Positions 26,263 through 36,011 are shown, counted from the first letter of the stretch. The stretch is DNA of 64,000 nt from Lysinibacillus sp. FSL W8-0992 (GCF_038008685.1 NZ_JBBOZQ010000001.1:992001-1056000), one strand, 5' to 3'. Translations and numbers: made by a program. The notes: generated by a model not told the origin, from the letters alone.

Positions 26263-27928
26263 AGAAAGGGTTTTGCAAAGCCGTCATGAAAAACAAGCAG
26301 CTATCTATAGTTGTAAAGTGTTACTAAATTGTTATTTACGAGAATGCAGTAACGTTCAAAGACAGCATCTGAAAATTAATAAACAAAACCAGACATTTTC
26401 TCTACATTTTCAGGCAAGTCAGGAAACTATTATTGGGAAATTTGCTTTTTATTCAATCAATGGTGAGCATGAATATGCTTATTTTTCTCTACAAAATGGT
26501 CAAGCTTTAAGCTTTTCCTATCTTGCTTCTTTAATCGTTCAAGAATACACCGTACTGAATACAGCCATCACCCAAGACTATGTGCAAGATTTTATGAAAA
26601 GGGTGGAAAATAGCTATCGAAATATGGCCATATTTTTAGAACACTCTTCAGAAAAGCCTATAAAAGACTACCTCTCCTCTGAACAATCACTAATATATGG
26701 TCACCCATTCCATCCATATCCCAAAAATACTGTAGGATTTACATCTCAAGAAGTTGCAGCTTACTGTCCTGAATTGCGTACTTCATTTGCACTTTGCTAT
26801 ATTGCTGTGCGAAATGACGTATTTCAAGAAACATGGGTCACGGAGTCTGCGGCAAATGAATATTTAGAAAAGTTTGAATATGATGTTTGCAAGCAATTGA
26901 ATTTAGAGGATGATAATTATCGTATATTGCCAATGCATCCTTGGCAATATGCTTATGTACAAACGCTGGAGGTAGTTAAAGAATATGAAAGACAGCAAAA
27001 AATACTCTTTTTAGGGAGAAGCGGTCCTGTATGCTATCCTACATCCTCTGTTAGAACAGTTTATATCCCACAATTAAAATGTAATTTGAAACTATCTCTT
27101 TCAATTCAAATAACGAATATGCTTAGAGTTAACAGTCAAGAGCAAATGAAAAGAACACTCGATGCTGCACATTACTTGTTAGATCAAGATTGTTTCATAG
27201 AGGAAGAATATACAAAGGTTCTTTATGAAACTGGTGTCTGTACGTGCTGTTTTAATGATAATCAAATAACAGCTCTATTTACTATTACTTATCGACCTAT
27301 GGTATTGGACGAAGCATCGACTTATGTTGTTGCTAGCTTACTTGAAGCCCCAATCCAAGGAAAGCCATGTCGTCTTTTTGAATGGTTGAAAGAACAAAAA
27401 GTAGATAAATGGTTTCGACAATATTTAAATATCTCTTTATTGCCGATTGTTAGACTTGCTGAGAATAAGGGCATTCACTTCGAAGCGCATTTGCAAAATA
27501 CACTTATTACTATTAGGGAAGGCAAGCCATATATCTTTTGGATTCGAGACTTAGAGGGTGTGAGTATTGAAAAGGAAAAAGTAGCTAAATATATACAGGC
27601 AAAAGGGCCTTTATTTTATGATAAAGAGCAGGCGTGGTCACGGACAGAGTATTATTTCATCGTGAATCACCTAGGGTCATTTATACATGCTCTTGCAAGA
27701 GATTTTCATTTGAATGAAGATTATTTTTGGCAAATTGTAAGAGAGGCTCTACTTGAAGAATGGGAACAAAATCGGAGTGAACTAATAGTTCATCTCTTAA
27801 CTACCAATGTATTTTATGCGAAAAAAAATTTGTATAGTTGTTTAATCGGGAAGAGCGAAACACCAGAATATGTTGCAGTAAAAAATGCTATGTATAAGGG
27901 GAATGAGATAATATGGAACCGAAGATAG
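26252..27928 (+). CDS. NIS siderophore synthetase (IucA/IucC family, type A, SbnE-like)
   Basis: NIS synthetases activate a carboxylate with ATP and join it to an amine or alcohol. This protein of about 558 residues has YGHPFHPYPKNTVGF (about 149-163), LPMHPWQ (226-232), PTSSVRT (263-269) and LKLSLSIQITNMLR. The GHPxHPxPK and TSSxRT forms resemble type A enzymes that use free citrate (SbnE, AcsD). It could make the first citryl-amine bond. The start is uncertain. TTG 26243, TTG 26249 and GTG 26252 share the frame and overlap the exporter gene. I prefer the GTG, 9 nt after AGAAAGAGAG. Confidence 0.85.
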   Translation: MVIKERVLQSRHEKQAAIYSCKVLLNCYLRECSNVQRQHLKINKQNQTFSLHFQASQETIIGKFAFYSINGEHEYAYFSLQNGQALSFSYLASLIVQEYTVLNTAITQDYVQDFMKRVENSYRNMAIFLEHSSEKPIKDYLSSEQSLIYGHPFHPYPKNTVGFTSQEVAAYCPELRTSFALCYIAVRNDVFQETWVTESAANEYLEKFEYDVCKQLNLEDDNYRILPMHPWQYAYVQTLEVVKEYERQQKILFLGRSGPVCYPTSSVRTVYIPQLKCNLKLSLSIQITNMLRVNSQEQMKRTLDAAHYLLDQDCFIEEEYTKVLYETGVCTCCFNDNQITALFTITYRPMVLDEASTYVVASLLEAPIQGKPCRLFEWLKEQKVDKWFRQYLNISLLPIVRLAENKGIHFEAHLQNTLITIREGKPYIFWIRDLEGVSIEKEKVAKYIQAKGPLFYDKEQAWSRTEYYFIVNHLGSFIHALARDFHLNEDYFWQIVREALLEEWEQNRSELIVHLLTTNVFYAKKNLYSCLIGKSETPEYVAVKNAMYKGNEIIWNRR

Positions 27929-29706
27929 CTTTTATGCCAGCACATTGGGCATCCTGTGAGACAGTGTATGAACGATTGAAGTGTCAAACATTAGAGGCAT
28001 TATTTTTTGAAGAAATTATTCCAGTAACGAAAAATGGGCAAGATTATAGCTTTAGGGGAAGAAATGCTAGAGGAGATACTATCTTTTATACATGTGAGGT
28101 AGTGCAGAAATGGTCATTTGGTCGAGTTAAAGTTAAGCCGTACTCCATTAAAAGAGAGGGTGACGCGAATGTAAGTATTTATACATTTTTAGAAGAAGTA
28201 GTTCAACTGACATTGGAAGGGCAATATACAGCTACATTTGTGCAGGAATTATTAGAGACCTTTATGAAAGATAGTCAGGCGAAGAGTATGCAGCCTACAT
28301 CTATACCAAAAGAGGATCTTCACTATGATGCGCTGGAAAGTCACATGATTGATGGTCATCCATATCATCCAAGCTATAAATCACGTTTAGGTTTTACTTT
28401 GGAAGATAATTATTTATACGGCCCAGAATTTAATCGAAATATTGTGTTGTATTGGCTTGCTGTACATCGTAATTTAGTAGATATTGCAGTATCGGGTACA
28501 ACAGCCTTCAATGAAATGTATCGGCATCATTTGCAACCAGAGGAGTTAGCAAAGTTCAAACAACAATTGCGAGAGCAAATAGAAGAAGATGAAGAAGCAT
28601 ATTTTTTTCTCCCAGTCCATCCTTGGCAATACGAGCATATCGTATCAACCATATTTTTTCCGCAGATTGCTGATAAAACTATCATTGTATTAGGAAAATC
28701 AGCTAGCCTATATCGAGCTCAGCAATCGATTCGGTCTTTGTCGAATCGTCATTGTACACAGGCGAGTTATTTAAAATTATCACTCAATATTACAAATACA
28801 TCAACTAGTCGTATTTTAGCACATCATACGACACAGAATGCGCCTATTATTAGTGCATGGTTGGAAAAAATAATTAAAAATGATGAATACTTGAAAACTC
28901 TTAGATTTGAAATTTTAAAAGAAATAATAGGGGTATCTTTTCGTTATCACAAACTGTCCGCTATTCAATATACCGTGGCATATGGAACATTAGGCGTAAT
29001 CCATCGGGAAAATATTGCTCAATATCTAGAAGAAGGTGAACAAGCTTGGCCCTTAAATGCATTGACGCATAAACAAAAAAATGGTGTGGCGTTTATACAG
29101 CAAGCCATCACTTTATACGGGGTAGAAAAATGGAGTAAAGCTTTAATACAAGTACTTGTCACACCAATTATTCATTTACTATATGTGCAAGGTATTGCAT
29201 TGGAGTCTCATGCGCAAAATATTATTCTAGTATTAAAAAATAACTTTCCACACAGAATCATTGTGAAGGACTTACATGACGGCGTGAGATTTTGTTCTGA
29301 AGAACTTCTTCATCCAGAGTGGGAGCCACAGTTAAATCCGGAACCTGTTACACATCGTGAGTTTAACCGTTATTCGTTTTTAAAAGCATCCGAAGCTTCT
29401 GAAGTTAGGGACTATACGTTCGATGCTTTCTTTTTTATTTGTATGACAGAACTTTGTTTTACACTTGAGGAATTTGGATTAAGTGAAGAGGAGTTTTGGC
29501 GCACATGTGTTGAAGTTATTTTAACCTATCAACAACAGCATCCGCAGTATAAGGAACGATTCCAAACCTTTAATTTATTTGCAGAGGATGCTTTAATCGA
29601 AGAAATGACAAAGAGACGTATTTATGGTGACCAAACACTGTACTTTAGAAAGGCGCAAAACCCTTTATTGCTGGCAATGGAGTTAATAAAAAATGAAGAA
29701 AAATAA
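27913..29706 (+). CDS. NIS siderophore synthetase (type C, SbnF/IucC-like)
   Basis: This 597-residue NIS synthetase carries GHPYHPSYKSRLGF (about 148-161), LPVHPWQ (233-239), QSIRSLSN, LKLSLNITNTSTSRIL and ESHAQN. The KSRLGF and NITNTSTSR blocks are those of type C enzymes, which act on a citrate already carrying one amide. In a staphyloferrin B-like scheme it would add the second amine unit. The ATG overlaps the previous gene by 16 nt. All active-site blocks are present. Confidence 0.87.
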   Translation: MEPKIAFMPAHWASCETVYERLKCQTLEALFFEEIIPVTKNGQDYSFRGRNARGDTIFYTCEVVQKWSFGRVKVKPYSIKREGDANVSIYTFLEEVVQLTLEGQYTATFVQELLETFMKDSQAKSMQPTSIPKEDLHYDALESHMIDGHPYHPSYKSRLGFTLEDNYLYGPEFNRNIVLYWLAVHRNLVDIAVSGTTAFNEMYRHHLQPEELAKFKQQLREQIEEDEEAYFFLPVHPWQYEHIVSTIFFPQIADKTIIVLGKSASLYRAQQSIRSLSNRHCTQASYLKLSLNITNTSTSRILAHHTTQNAPIISAWLEKIIKNDEYLKTLRFEILKEIIGVSFRYHKLSAIQYTVAYGTLGVIHRENIAQYLEEGEQAWPLNALTHKQKNGVAFIQQAITLYGVEKWSKALIQVLVTPIIHLLYVQGIALESHAQNIILVLKNNFPHRIIVKDLHDGVRFCSEELLHPEWEPQLNPEPVTHREFNRYSFLKASEASEVRDYTFDAFFFICMTELCFTLEEFGLSEEEFWRTCVEVILTYQQQHPQYKERFQTFNLFAEDALIEEMTKRRIYGDQTLYFRKAQNPLLLAMELIKNEEK

Positions 29707-30466
29707 GCTGAAGGAAAAAATTGAACGTCAGCAAACGGTATTTGGGTTATTTGTCTCGATTCCTCATCCAAGTGTAATCGAATTAATTGGTCATGCGGAA
29801 TTTGATTTTGTCATTATTGATTTAGAGCATACGACGATCAATTTAGAAATACTAGAAAATATGATCCGGGCGGCTGAGTTACTTGATATTACCCCACTTG
29901 TACGAATTGACGAGATTGAACGTACTACAATTTTAAAAGTACTTGATTGTGGAGCTCAGGGCATTGTGATTCCAAATGTAAGCTGTCGAGAGCAGGTTAT
30001 ACAGGTAATTGAATATAGTTATTATCATCCTATTGGTCACCGTAGTTTAAATAGTGGTCGCCCTGCTGCTTTTGCGAAAAACCCTTTAACAGAGTATATT
30101 GCAGCAGCAAATGAAGAAATCATGATTATTCCAATGATTGAAAATGTAGAAGGCGTTCACAATTGTAAAGCTATTTTATCACTGCCCCATATCAGTTTTG
30201 TGTTAGAGGGAGCGGCAGATCTATCACAATCGTTAGCTGTGCCTTGGCAAACTGGACATCCTAAGGTGCAAAATGCTCTTAACGAATTACATGAAATCGT
30301 AAAAATGTGCCACGTACCTTATGCTACTGTTTCAAGGGAGAAAGAACAACATAGAAGATGGGCTGACAAAGGCGTACGTATTTTTGTACTAGGAGATGAC
30401 CGAAATACAGCATTTCGTGCATATAGACAAAAGAAAATTGACTATCAAAAAATAACGGGAGGCTAA
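29693..30466 (+). CDS. sbnG: SbnG-like citrate synthase (HpcH/HpaI aldolase fold)
   Basis: The 257-residue protein belongs to the HpcH/HpaI class II aldolase family. SbnG of Staphylococcus aureus, its closest relative by eye, condenses oxaloacetate and acetyl-CoA to citrate for the siderophore independently of the TCA cycle. Shared blocks are VFGLFVSIPHPSVIELIG (about 16-33), FVIIDLEH (39-46) and MIENVEGV (148-155) with the metal-binding Glu150. EGAADLSQSLAVPWQTGHP is also shared. The start overlaps the preceding gene by 14 nt. Together with the NIS genes this makes a citrate-based siderophore very likely. Confidence 0.88.
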   Translation: MKKNKLKEKIERQQTVFGLFVSIPHPSVIELIGHAEFDFVIIDLEHTTINLEILENMIRAAELLDITPLVRIDEIERTTILKVLDCGAQGIVIPNVSCREQVIQVIEYSYYHPIGHRSLNSGRPAAFAKNPLTEYIAAANEEIMIIPMIENVEGVHNCKAILSLPHISFVLEGAADLSQSLAVPWQTGHPKVQNALNELHEIVKMCHVPYATVSREKEQHRRWADKGVRIFVLGDDRNTAFRAYRQKKIDYQKITGG

Positions 30467-30467
30467 T

Positions 30468-31679
30468 ATGAATGATTCGTTACTATCTGCGATTGAAACT
30501 TTAAATAATAAAAAAACCGCACCTTTTTGCGCTTATATTTATGATTTAGATGGTATACAGGCACATGTAAGACAAATGTGCCAAACTTTGCCTAAGCAAA
30601 CTTATTTGTTTTATGCGATTAAAGCAAATCCAGATCAACGAATCATAAAGGCTCTTTTACCATTTATTCATGGCTTTGAAGTAGCCTCCATTGGCGAATT
30701 GTTAAGTGTCCGAGCGGTGTCCAAGCAGGTGCCAATTTTGTTTGGGGGACCTGGAAAAAAGGATGTTGAATTAGAGTTAGCGATACGCCAAAAGGTTTCA
30801 TATATTCATGTGGAAAGTGTACTAGAATTACAACGTATTCAAATACTAGCTCAAAAGTTAAATGAAAAAGTTAATATTTTATTGCGGATTAATTTACGAA
30901 CAAATGCACTACCTAAAACTAAAATTACAATGGGAGGCATCCCAAGTCCATTTGGTTTGGATGAGTCAGATATTCAACGGGCAATAGCTATTGTAAAAGA
31001 AGACCCACATCACCTCGTACAGATTAAAGGCTTTCATTTTCACTCGTTATCAAATAATGTACATGCGGCAATGCATGCTGAGATGGTGCAATTATATGTG
31101 CAGAAGGCACTTGAGTGGCAACGCTTATATAATTTAGATTTGCAGGTACTTAATGCTGGAGGTGGGTTTGGTGTCTCTTATAATAAGGCACCCTCTTTTG
31201 ACTGGCAACAATTTACGTCCTTATTACAGGGAAGTAATATTTGGCAAGATATAAAGGGAATTCAGCTTTTTTTTGAGCCAGGAAGATATCTCGTTGCCGA
31301 TTATGGATTTTATGCTACTGAAATTATTGATATTAAAAAGTCTCATCAGCAGCATTTTGCCATTGTGAGAGGTGGAACACATCATAATAGATTGCCATCT
31401 TCATGGGGACATAACCAACCATTTCAGCTTTATACCAGTGATACATGGCCGTATACTTTTCAGCGTCCTAACTTTCAAAATATTAAGGTCAACATCGTTG
31501 GAGAGTTATGCACGCCAAAAGATCGATTGCACACAGATGCTTATGTGTCTGCTATTTCTGTAGGTGATATTATCATCTTTGAAAAATCAGGTGCTTATTG
31601 TTGGACAATTTCACATCATGATTTTTTAGGCCATCCCCATCCAGCGTTTTATTATATCGAAGGAGGACAGGTTCGATGA
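30468..31679 (+). CDS. sbnH: SbnH-like PLP-dependent decarboxylase
   Basis: The 403-residue fold-type III (group IV) decarboxylase carries the PLP lysine in FYAIKANPD (Lys52). It also has the glycine loop AGGGFGVS, FEPGRYLV and the catalytic cysteine block GELCTPKDR. SbnH decarboxylates the citryl-amino acid intermediate in staphyloferrin B synthesis. Here the substrate would be a citryl-diaminobutyrate if the aminotransferase assignment holds, giving a diaminopropane unit. GGGAGGC precedes the ATG. Diaminopimelate decarboxylase is excluded as a main function by context, not by sequence alone. Confidence 0.87.
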   Translation: MNDSLLSAIETLNNKKTAPFCAYIYDLDGIQAHVRQMCQTLPKQTYLFYAIKANPDQRIIKALLPFIHGFEVASIGELLSVRAVSKQVPILFGGPGKKDVELELAIRQKVSYIHVESVLELQRIQILAQKLNEKVNILLRINLRTNALPKTKITMGGIPSPFGLDESDIQRAIAIVKEDPHHLVQIKGFHFHSLSNNVHAAMHAEMVQLYVQKALEWQRLYNLDLQVLNAGGGFGVSYNKAPSFDWQQFTSLLQGSNIWQDIKGIQLFFEPGRYLVADYGFYATEIIDIKKSHQQHFAIVRGGTHHNRLPSSWGHNQPFQLYTSDTWPYTFQRPNFQNIKVNIVGELCTPKDRLHTDAYVSAISVGDIIIFEKSGAYCWTISHHDFLGHPHPAFYYIEGGQVR

Positions 31680-33499
31680 TTTTACAGCAAAGTGTGCCAG
31701 CAAGTGAAAGAGCCACACAAATAATTATGAAAGATTTAATGGATGCATTTTTAGCAGAACAATTCTTTGCAGTAGATATGTACTCAAAACAATCACTTCA
31801 ATCTGTATCTAAAACAATAGCAGAGTTATTTTCCGACAGGCATTACAAGGAGTCAACTGTATATATAGGTGACTTTTGTTTTCTTGTAGAAAAAAGCATT
31901 AAGCAAGGCGAGCAATGGGTTGATAACTCACCTATTTACAGGCGTGTTGCTGGGCATTGGCATTTAATCGTTTCTATTGAAGAGCTAGCGTTAGCAGTTT
32001 TGCAGGTTGCCTCATCAGGGAAATCCTATGAACACGCTGCGGTGGCAGATTTATTAAAGGGACTTACATTAGCCGTTGAACAATTGACATTTAGTATAGA
32101 ACAAATAGAGCATTATGAATCAACGCCTCCTACAACTCCATATGAATGGTTTGTAAAAGGAGAGATGATTGCCTCGTTTAGGGATCGCCCATTTCATCCG
32201 CTTGCAAAGGCGAAAATAGGATTTACAGAGCAAGACTATAAGTTGTATATGGCGGAATTTGGCCGATCGATATCACTTCGTTGGGTTGCGATTCGTCATG
32301 ATGTTCTTGTAAATGGCAATGAACAAGAGCCAATTCAATGTCTAGATTTACTTGCTGAAAAGCAAAGAAATGACATTGAGCTAGAATTTAATCAACGAGG
32401 TTTACATTGGAGCGAATACACTGTTATGCCAGTGCATCCTTGGCAGTTACAGAACATTATTTTAAAGGATTTTCAGTCGGAAATCGCCAATCAAACGATT
32501 GTTGTTTTAACAACTAAAGTAGGCAATCTATTTGCAACTTCGTCCGTACGCTCTTTAGTTTTTAATCAACAATCTAACTTGATGTTAAAACTACCAGTAA
32601 GTGTACTCTCTTTGGGGGCATCTAGATATTTGCCTGTCGTAAAGTTACTAAATGGTCTTGCAGGAGAAAGGCTATTGCGACAAGCTCTTGACTGCGATCA
32701 TATATTAATGGAAAAAGTATTTCTATGTGAAGAACAAAATTGGTGGGGATATATGCCTCAAACGATGGGCCTTTTTGATGATCATCCTCGCCATCTAGCT
32801 GCGCAAATTCGTATCTATCCAAAGCTACTATTAGATGAAGACTATAAAATCATTCCGATGTCTTCCCTTGCTGTTGATTTAAAGGGACATCATTACTTAG
32901 ATGAACTGTTCGGTCATTCTTTAACAAAAGAGCAAGTAATTGATTTCTATATTGAAATGGTAGCAATGTTTTATGAAATAGCTATGAGACTATTTAAAGT
33001 AGGAATTCTGCCTGAAATACACGGTCAAAATTGCTGTCTTGTGTTAAAAAATAATAAAATTTATGGATTATTGTTAAGGGATCATGACTCTGTGCGTCTT
33101 CATATGCCCTATTTAGAACGTCATAACATTCAAAATCCACAATATTATATTCGCCCAGGTCATTCGAATAGTCTATATAATGAAAGTATTGAAAAGTTAA
33201 TGTTTTATATACAAACATTAGGAACAAAAGTAAATTTAGCTTCTATTATAGAAGTTCTTGCAAGCTTATATGCTATTTCAGAACAAGAATTATGGCATAT
33301 AACGAAGGAAAAACTAATGAAGGCGGTTAAAATAGTTGATATTCCACAATCCGATAAGAAGAGGTTATGGACAATTTTATTTGAGCAAAAGCATTGGCCA
33401 GTAAAACTAATCATTCGCCCGTTGTTAGAAGCAGATGGTGTTCCAGGAGCAATGCCTTCTGGTAAAGGAGAAGGCTACAATCCATTTTGGAACATTTAG
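31676..33499 (+). CDS. NIS siderophore synthetase (type B, SbnC-like)
   Basis: The third NIS synthetase (607 residues) has RPFHPLAKAKIGF (about 171-183), MPVHPWQ (251-257), TSSVRS and EIHGQNCCLVL. The blocks AKAKIGF and LSLGASRYLPVVKLLNG look like type B enzymes such as SbnC, which use 2-oxoglutarate. It would cap the molecule with a 2-oxoglutarate unit. The ATG overlaps the decarboxylase stop by 4 nt. It is the last gene of the operon. No clear terminator follows in the next 110 nt. Confidence 0.86.
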   Translation: MILQQSVPASERATQIIMKDLMDAFLAEQFFAVDMYSKQSLQSVSKTIAELFSDRHYKESTVYIGDFCFLVEKSIKQGEQWVDNSPIYRRVAGHWHLIVSIEELALAVLQVASSGKSYEHAAVADLLKGLTLAVEQLTFSIEQIEHYESTPPTTPYEWFVKGEMIASFRDRPFHPLAKAKIGFTEQDYKLYMAEFGRSISLRWVAIRHDVLVNGNEQEPIQCLDLLAEKQRNDIELEFNQRGLHWSEYTVMPVHPWQLQNIILKDFQSEIANQTIVVLTTKVGNLFATSSVRSLVFNQQSNLMLKLPVSVLSLGASRYLPVVKLLNGLAGERLLRQALDCDHILMEKVFLCEEQNWWGYMPQTMGLFDDHPRHLAAQIRIYPKLLLDEDYKIIPMSSLAVDLKGHHYLDELFGHSLTKEQVIDFYIEMVAMFYEIAMRLFKVGILPEIHGQNCCLVLKNNKIYGLLLRDHDSVRLHMPYLERHNIQNPQYYIRPGHSNSLYNESIEKLMFYIQTLGTKVNLASIIEVLASLYAISEQELWHITKEKLMKAVKIVDIPQSDKKRLWTILFEQKHWPVKLIIRPLLEADGVPGAMPSGKGEGYNPFWNI

Positions 33500-33611
33500 C
33501 TCAAATTAGTTCACTCTAATGGCTTATAGTTTCACTCATTTCCTACAATGGGGGACATTTCAACAAAAAGTAGCATAGGATAATTTTATAATCTGTGAGA
33601 GGATTGAGAAA

Positions 33612-34154
33612 ATGTACTATGTTCCTTATTATGTAAATCTACCAATGTATAGCTATGGTAATCAGCCTATTCACTGGCCTGTTCCTCAAGAGGTAGTACT
33701 TGCAAATCGAGCTGGCTACGGTAATCACAATCAAATGACAACCGATTTTGGACAAAAACCCTTTGTTGTTAATATGGAGGAGGCAACTAAGCTCAATAAT
33801 ACGTACCGTACTGCTATATGGACAGGAGAGCATTTGCAAATTACATTAATGACTGTAAATGTTGGTGACGATATAGGTTTAGAGGTGCATCCGCATGTCG
33901 ATCAGTTTTTATATATTGAACAAGGGCAGGGGGTTGCTCAAATGGGCGCTAGTAAAGATCATTTAAGCTTTACTAGAAATGTCTATGATGATTATGCCAT
34001 CGTGGTACCTGCTGGAACATGGCACAATGTAACCAATACAGGGAATGGGCCATTAAAGCTGTTTTCAATCTATGCGCCTCCTAACCACCCATTCGGAACT
34101 GTTCATGCTACGAAAGCAGATGCAGTGGCAGCAGAAGAGGGTTATGGTCATTAG
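33612..34154 (+). CDS. Cupin-domain protein
   Basis: The 180-residue protein has one cupin fold. Motif 1 is HPHVDQFLYIEQG (His and Glu ligands, about residues 96-108), and motif 2 is VVPAGTWHNVTNTGNGPLKL. The N-terminal 35 residues are rich in Tyr, Pro and Asn (YYVPYYVNLPMYSYG), which is common in proteins that attach to spore coats. GTGAGAGGATTGAG precedes the ATG. The catalytic role, if any, is unknown. Confidence 0.75.
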   Translation: MYYVPYYVNLPMYSYGNQPIHWPVPQEVVLANRAGYGNHNQMTTDFGQKPFVVNMEEATKLNNTYRTAIWTGEHLQITLMTVNVGDDIGLEVHPHVDQFLYIEQGQGVAQMGASKDHLSFTRNVYDDYAIVVPAGTWHNVTNTGNGPLKLFSIYAPPNHPFGTVHATKADAVAAEEGYGH

Positions 34155-34178
34155 CAAATAATAAATTTTGAATGATAG

Positions 34179-34213
34179 GCAGAGTTGTTGAGATATTGCA
34201 ACTTTGCTTTTTT
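34179..34213 (+). terminator. Terminator after the cupin gene
   Basis: GCAGAGTTG pairs with CAACTTTGC (one G-U pair) and is followed by TTTTTT. Confidence 0.83.
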
Positions 34214-34245
34214 CATGCCAAGAAAAACAATTGTTAGCAGGGCGA

Positions 34246-34310
34246 TTGACGAATTAAAAAATAACGTGTTATAATTATCTCGAATTCAAGATAAATTAAT
34301 TCGAGATAAT
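34246..34310 (+). promoter_or_regulatory. Promoter and MhqR-type operator of mhqO
   Basis: TTGACG (34246-34251) and TATAAT (34270-34275, extended by TGT) are 18 nt apart. ATTATCTCGAATT (34274-34286) and AATTCGAGATAAT (34298-34310) form a perfect 13-bp inverted repeat. The left arm itself contains the near-palindrome ATCTCGAATTCAAGAT. Both resemble the operator of MhqR, the quinone-sensing MarR repressor. Confidence 0.75.
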
Positions 34311-34423
34311 AACAAACGTCTATAAATTGTTCTTTGTTCTTTGTTAGAAGTTTGAAGTAGCACATAGTTAGAAACTATAAACAAGAATAAGCAATAAATT
34401 ATTTGTGAAGGAGAATCGTCATT

Positions 34424-35362
34424 ATGAGCAAACATACAGAAGGTATACACCATATCACAGCAATTGTTGGGCATCCACAGGAGAATGTTGATTTTTATGC
34501 TGGAATTTTAGGTTTACGCTTAGTAAAAAAAACGGTCAATTTTGACGACCCAGGAACATATCATCTTTATTTTGGCAACAATGCTGGGAAACCAGGTACC
34601 ATTATTACATTTTTCCCGTGGGCAAACGCTTATAAAGGACGCATCGGTGATGGGCAAGTAGGCGTTACAACATATGTTGTACCAGAGGGGGCATTACCTT
34701 TTTGGATTAATCGTCTTGCAAAATTTTCTATTCCATTCAAAAAAGCCGAACGCTTTGGAGAGCAAGTCGTTCAATTAGATGATCCACATGGACTTCATAT
34801 TGAATTAGTAGCACGTGCAGAAGGCGATTTAAATAATTGGGCATTTGGCGAGGTTACACCAGAGGTTGCAATCAAAGGCTTTGGTGGCGCAACACTTTAT
34901 TCAAGTCGTCCACAAGAAACCGAGAAGGTATTAACAGATGTAATGGGGCTTGAAAAAATAGCAACAGAAGGCGAATATGTACGCTTTCAATCAAGTGCCG
35001 ATATCGGAAATATTATTGACTTAAAAACTGTACCGGGCATACGTGGTCAAATGGGTGTCGGAACAGTCCATCATATTGCTTGGCGAGCAAAGGACAATGC
35101 AGATCACATAGAGTGGCAAGAGTATGTAATGAATCGTGGGCAACATGTAACGGAAGTAAAGGACCGTAATTATTTTAACGCTATTTATTTCCGTGAAGCA
35201 GGTGAAATTTTATTTGAAATTGCGACAGATCCACCAGGATTCGCACATGATGAAACATTTGAAACAATGGGTAGTCAATTAATGTTACCATTGCAGTATG
35301 AGCAACATCGTGAACAACTAGAAAGAACATTAATACCAATTAAAGTTCGTTCGGTTGATTGA
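34424..35362 (+). CDS. mhqO: Ring-cleaving dioxygenase MhqO-like (VOC superfamily)
   Basis: The 312-residue protein has two glyoxalase/extradiol dioxygenase modules, starting IHHITAIVG and VHHIAWRAK with metal-binding His residues. A Glu ligand (HIELVAR and LFEIATDP) closes each half. It matches the MhqO/MhqA family that breaks down hydroquinones and catechols formed under quinone stress. GAAGGAGAATC precedes the ATG. The MhqR-type operator upstream supports the assignment. A flavin-binding protein gene follows 20 nt later. Confidence 0.85.
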   Translation: MSKHTEGIHHITAIVGHPQENVDFYAGILGLRLVKKTVNFDDPGTYHLYFGNNAGKPGTIITFFPWANAYKGRIGDGQVGVTTYVVPEGALPFWINRLAKFSIPFKKAERFGEQVVQLDDPHGLHIELVARAEGDLNNWAFGEVTPEVAIKGFGGATLYSSRPQETEKVLTDVMGLEKIATEGEYVRFQSSADIGNIIDLKTVPGIRGQMGVGTVHHIAWRAKDNADHIEWQEYVMNRGQHVTEVKDRNYFNAIYFREAGEILFEIATDPPGFAHDETFETMGSQLMLPLQYEQHREQLERTLIPIKVRSVD

Positions 35363-35382
35363 TAAAAAGGGGGACGAAACTT

Positions 35383-35991
35383 TTGATTTCGATTGATCCT
35401 AAGAAAAATACAGAACGTGAAAACTATAAATTATTAACTGGTAGTATTATTCCGAGACCTATTGCTTTTGTGACGACAAAGTCAGAGCAAGGTGTTATGA
35501 ATGGCGCACCGTTTAGTTATTTCAATATCGTATCAGCAAACCCGCCGATGATTTCGTTAGCAATTCAAAGATCGAAAGGGTACTTAAAAGATACTGCTCG
35601 TCATATTCAGTATCAAGGGCAATTTGTTGTGCATATTGTAGATGAAGATAATGTTAGCCAGGTTAATGAAACAGCGGCTACGTTGCCTGTAACTGAAAGT
35701 GAGATTGAAAAAGCCAACTTTACAGTGGTAGACAGTCATTGTATTAACGTTCCTGGTGTTAAAGAGGCGAAAGTTCGGATGGAGTGTCGCTTAGTACAGA
35801 CAATCCCCTTGCTAAATGGGGATGAGCAGACAGGTGAATTATTTATCGGTGAGGTCGTACAATTTCATTTAGATGATGCCATTTATTGTGAAGGAAAGAT
35901 AGATCCAAGAGCACTAAAGGCAGTTAGTAGGCTTGCGGGATCGAGTTATGCAAAAATAGGAGATCTTTTTGAAATAGAACGTCCTATATAG
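35383..35991 (+). CDS. Flavin reductase-like FMN-binding protein
   Basis: The 202-residue protein matches the flavin reductase-like domain family (for example YwrF), with SIIPRPIAFVTT and NGAPFSYFNIVSANPPMISLAI forming the FMN site. I chose the TTG at 35383, 8 nt after AAAAAGGGGGA. An in-frame TTG at 35359 lies before that site. It probably forms an operon with mhqO and may act on quinones or supply reduced flavin. The substrate is unknown. Confidence 0.8.
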   Translation: MISIDPKKNTERENYKLLTGSIIPRPIAFVTTKSEQGVMNGAPFSYFNIVSANPPMISLAIQRSKGYLKDTARHIQYQGQFVVHIVDEDNVSQVNETAATLPVTESEIEKANFTVVDSHCINVPGVKEAKVRMECRLVQTIPLLNGDEQTGELFIGEVVQFHLDDAIYCEGKIDPRALKAVSRLAGSSYAKIGDLFEIERPI

Positions 35992-36011
35992 TCAGGCCGA
36001 AAATTTAATAA

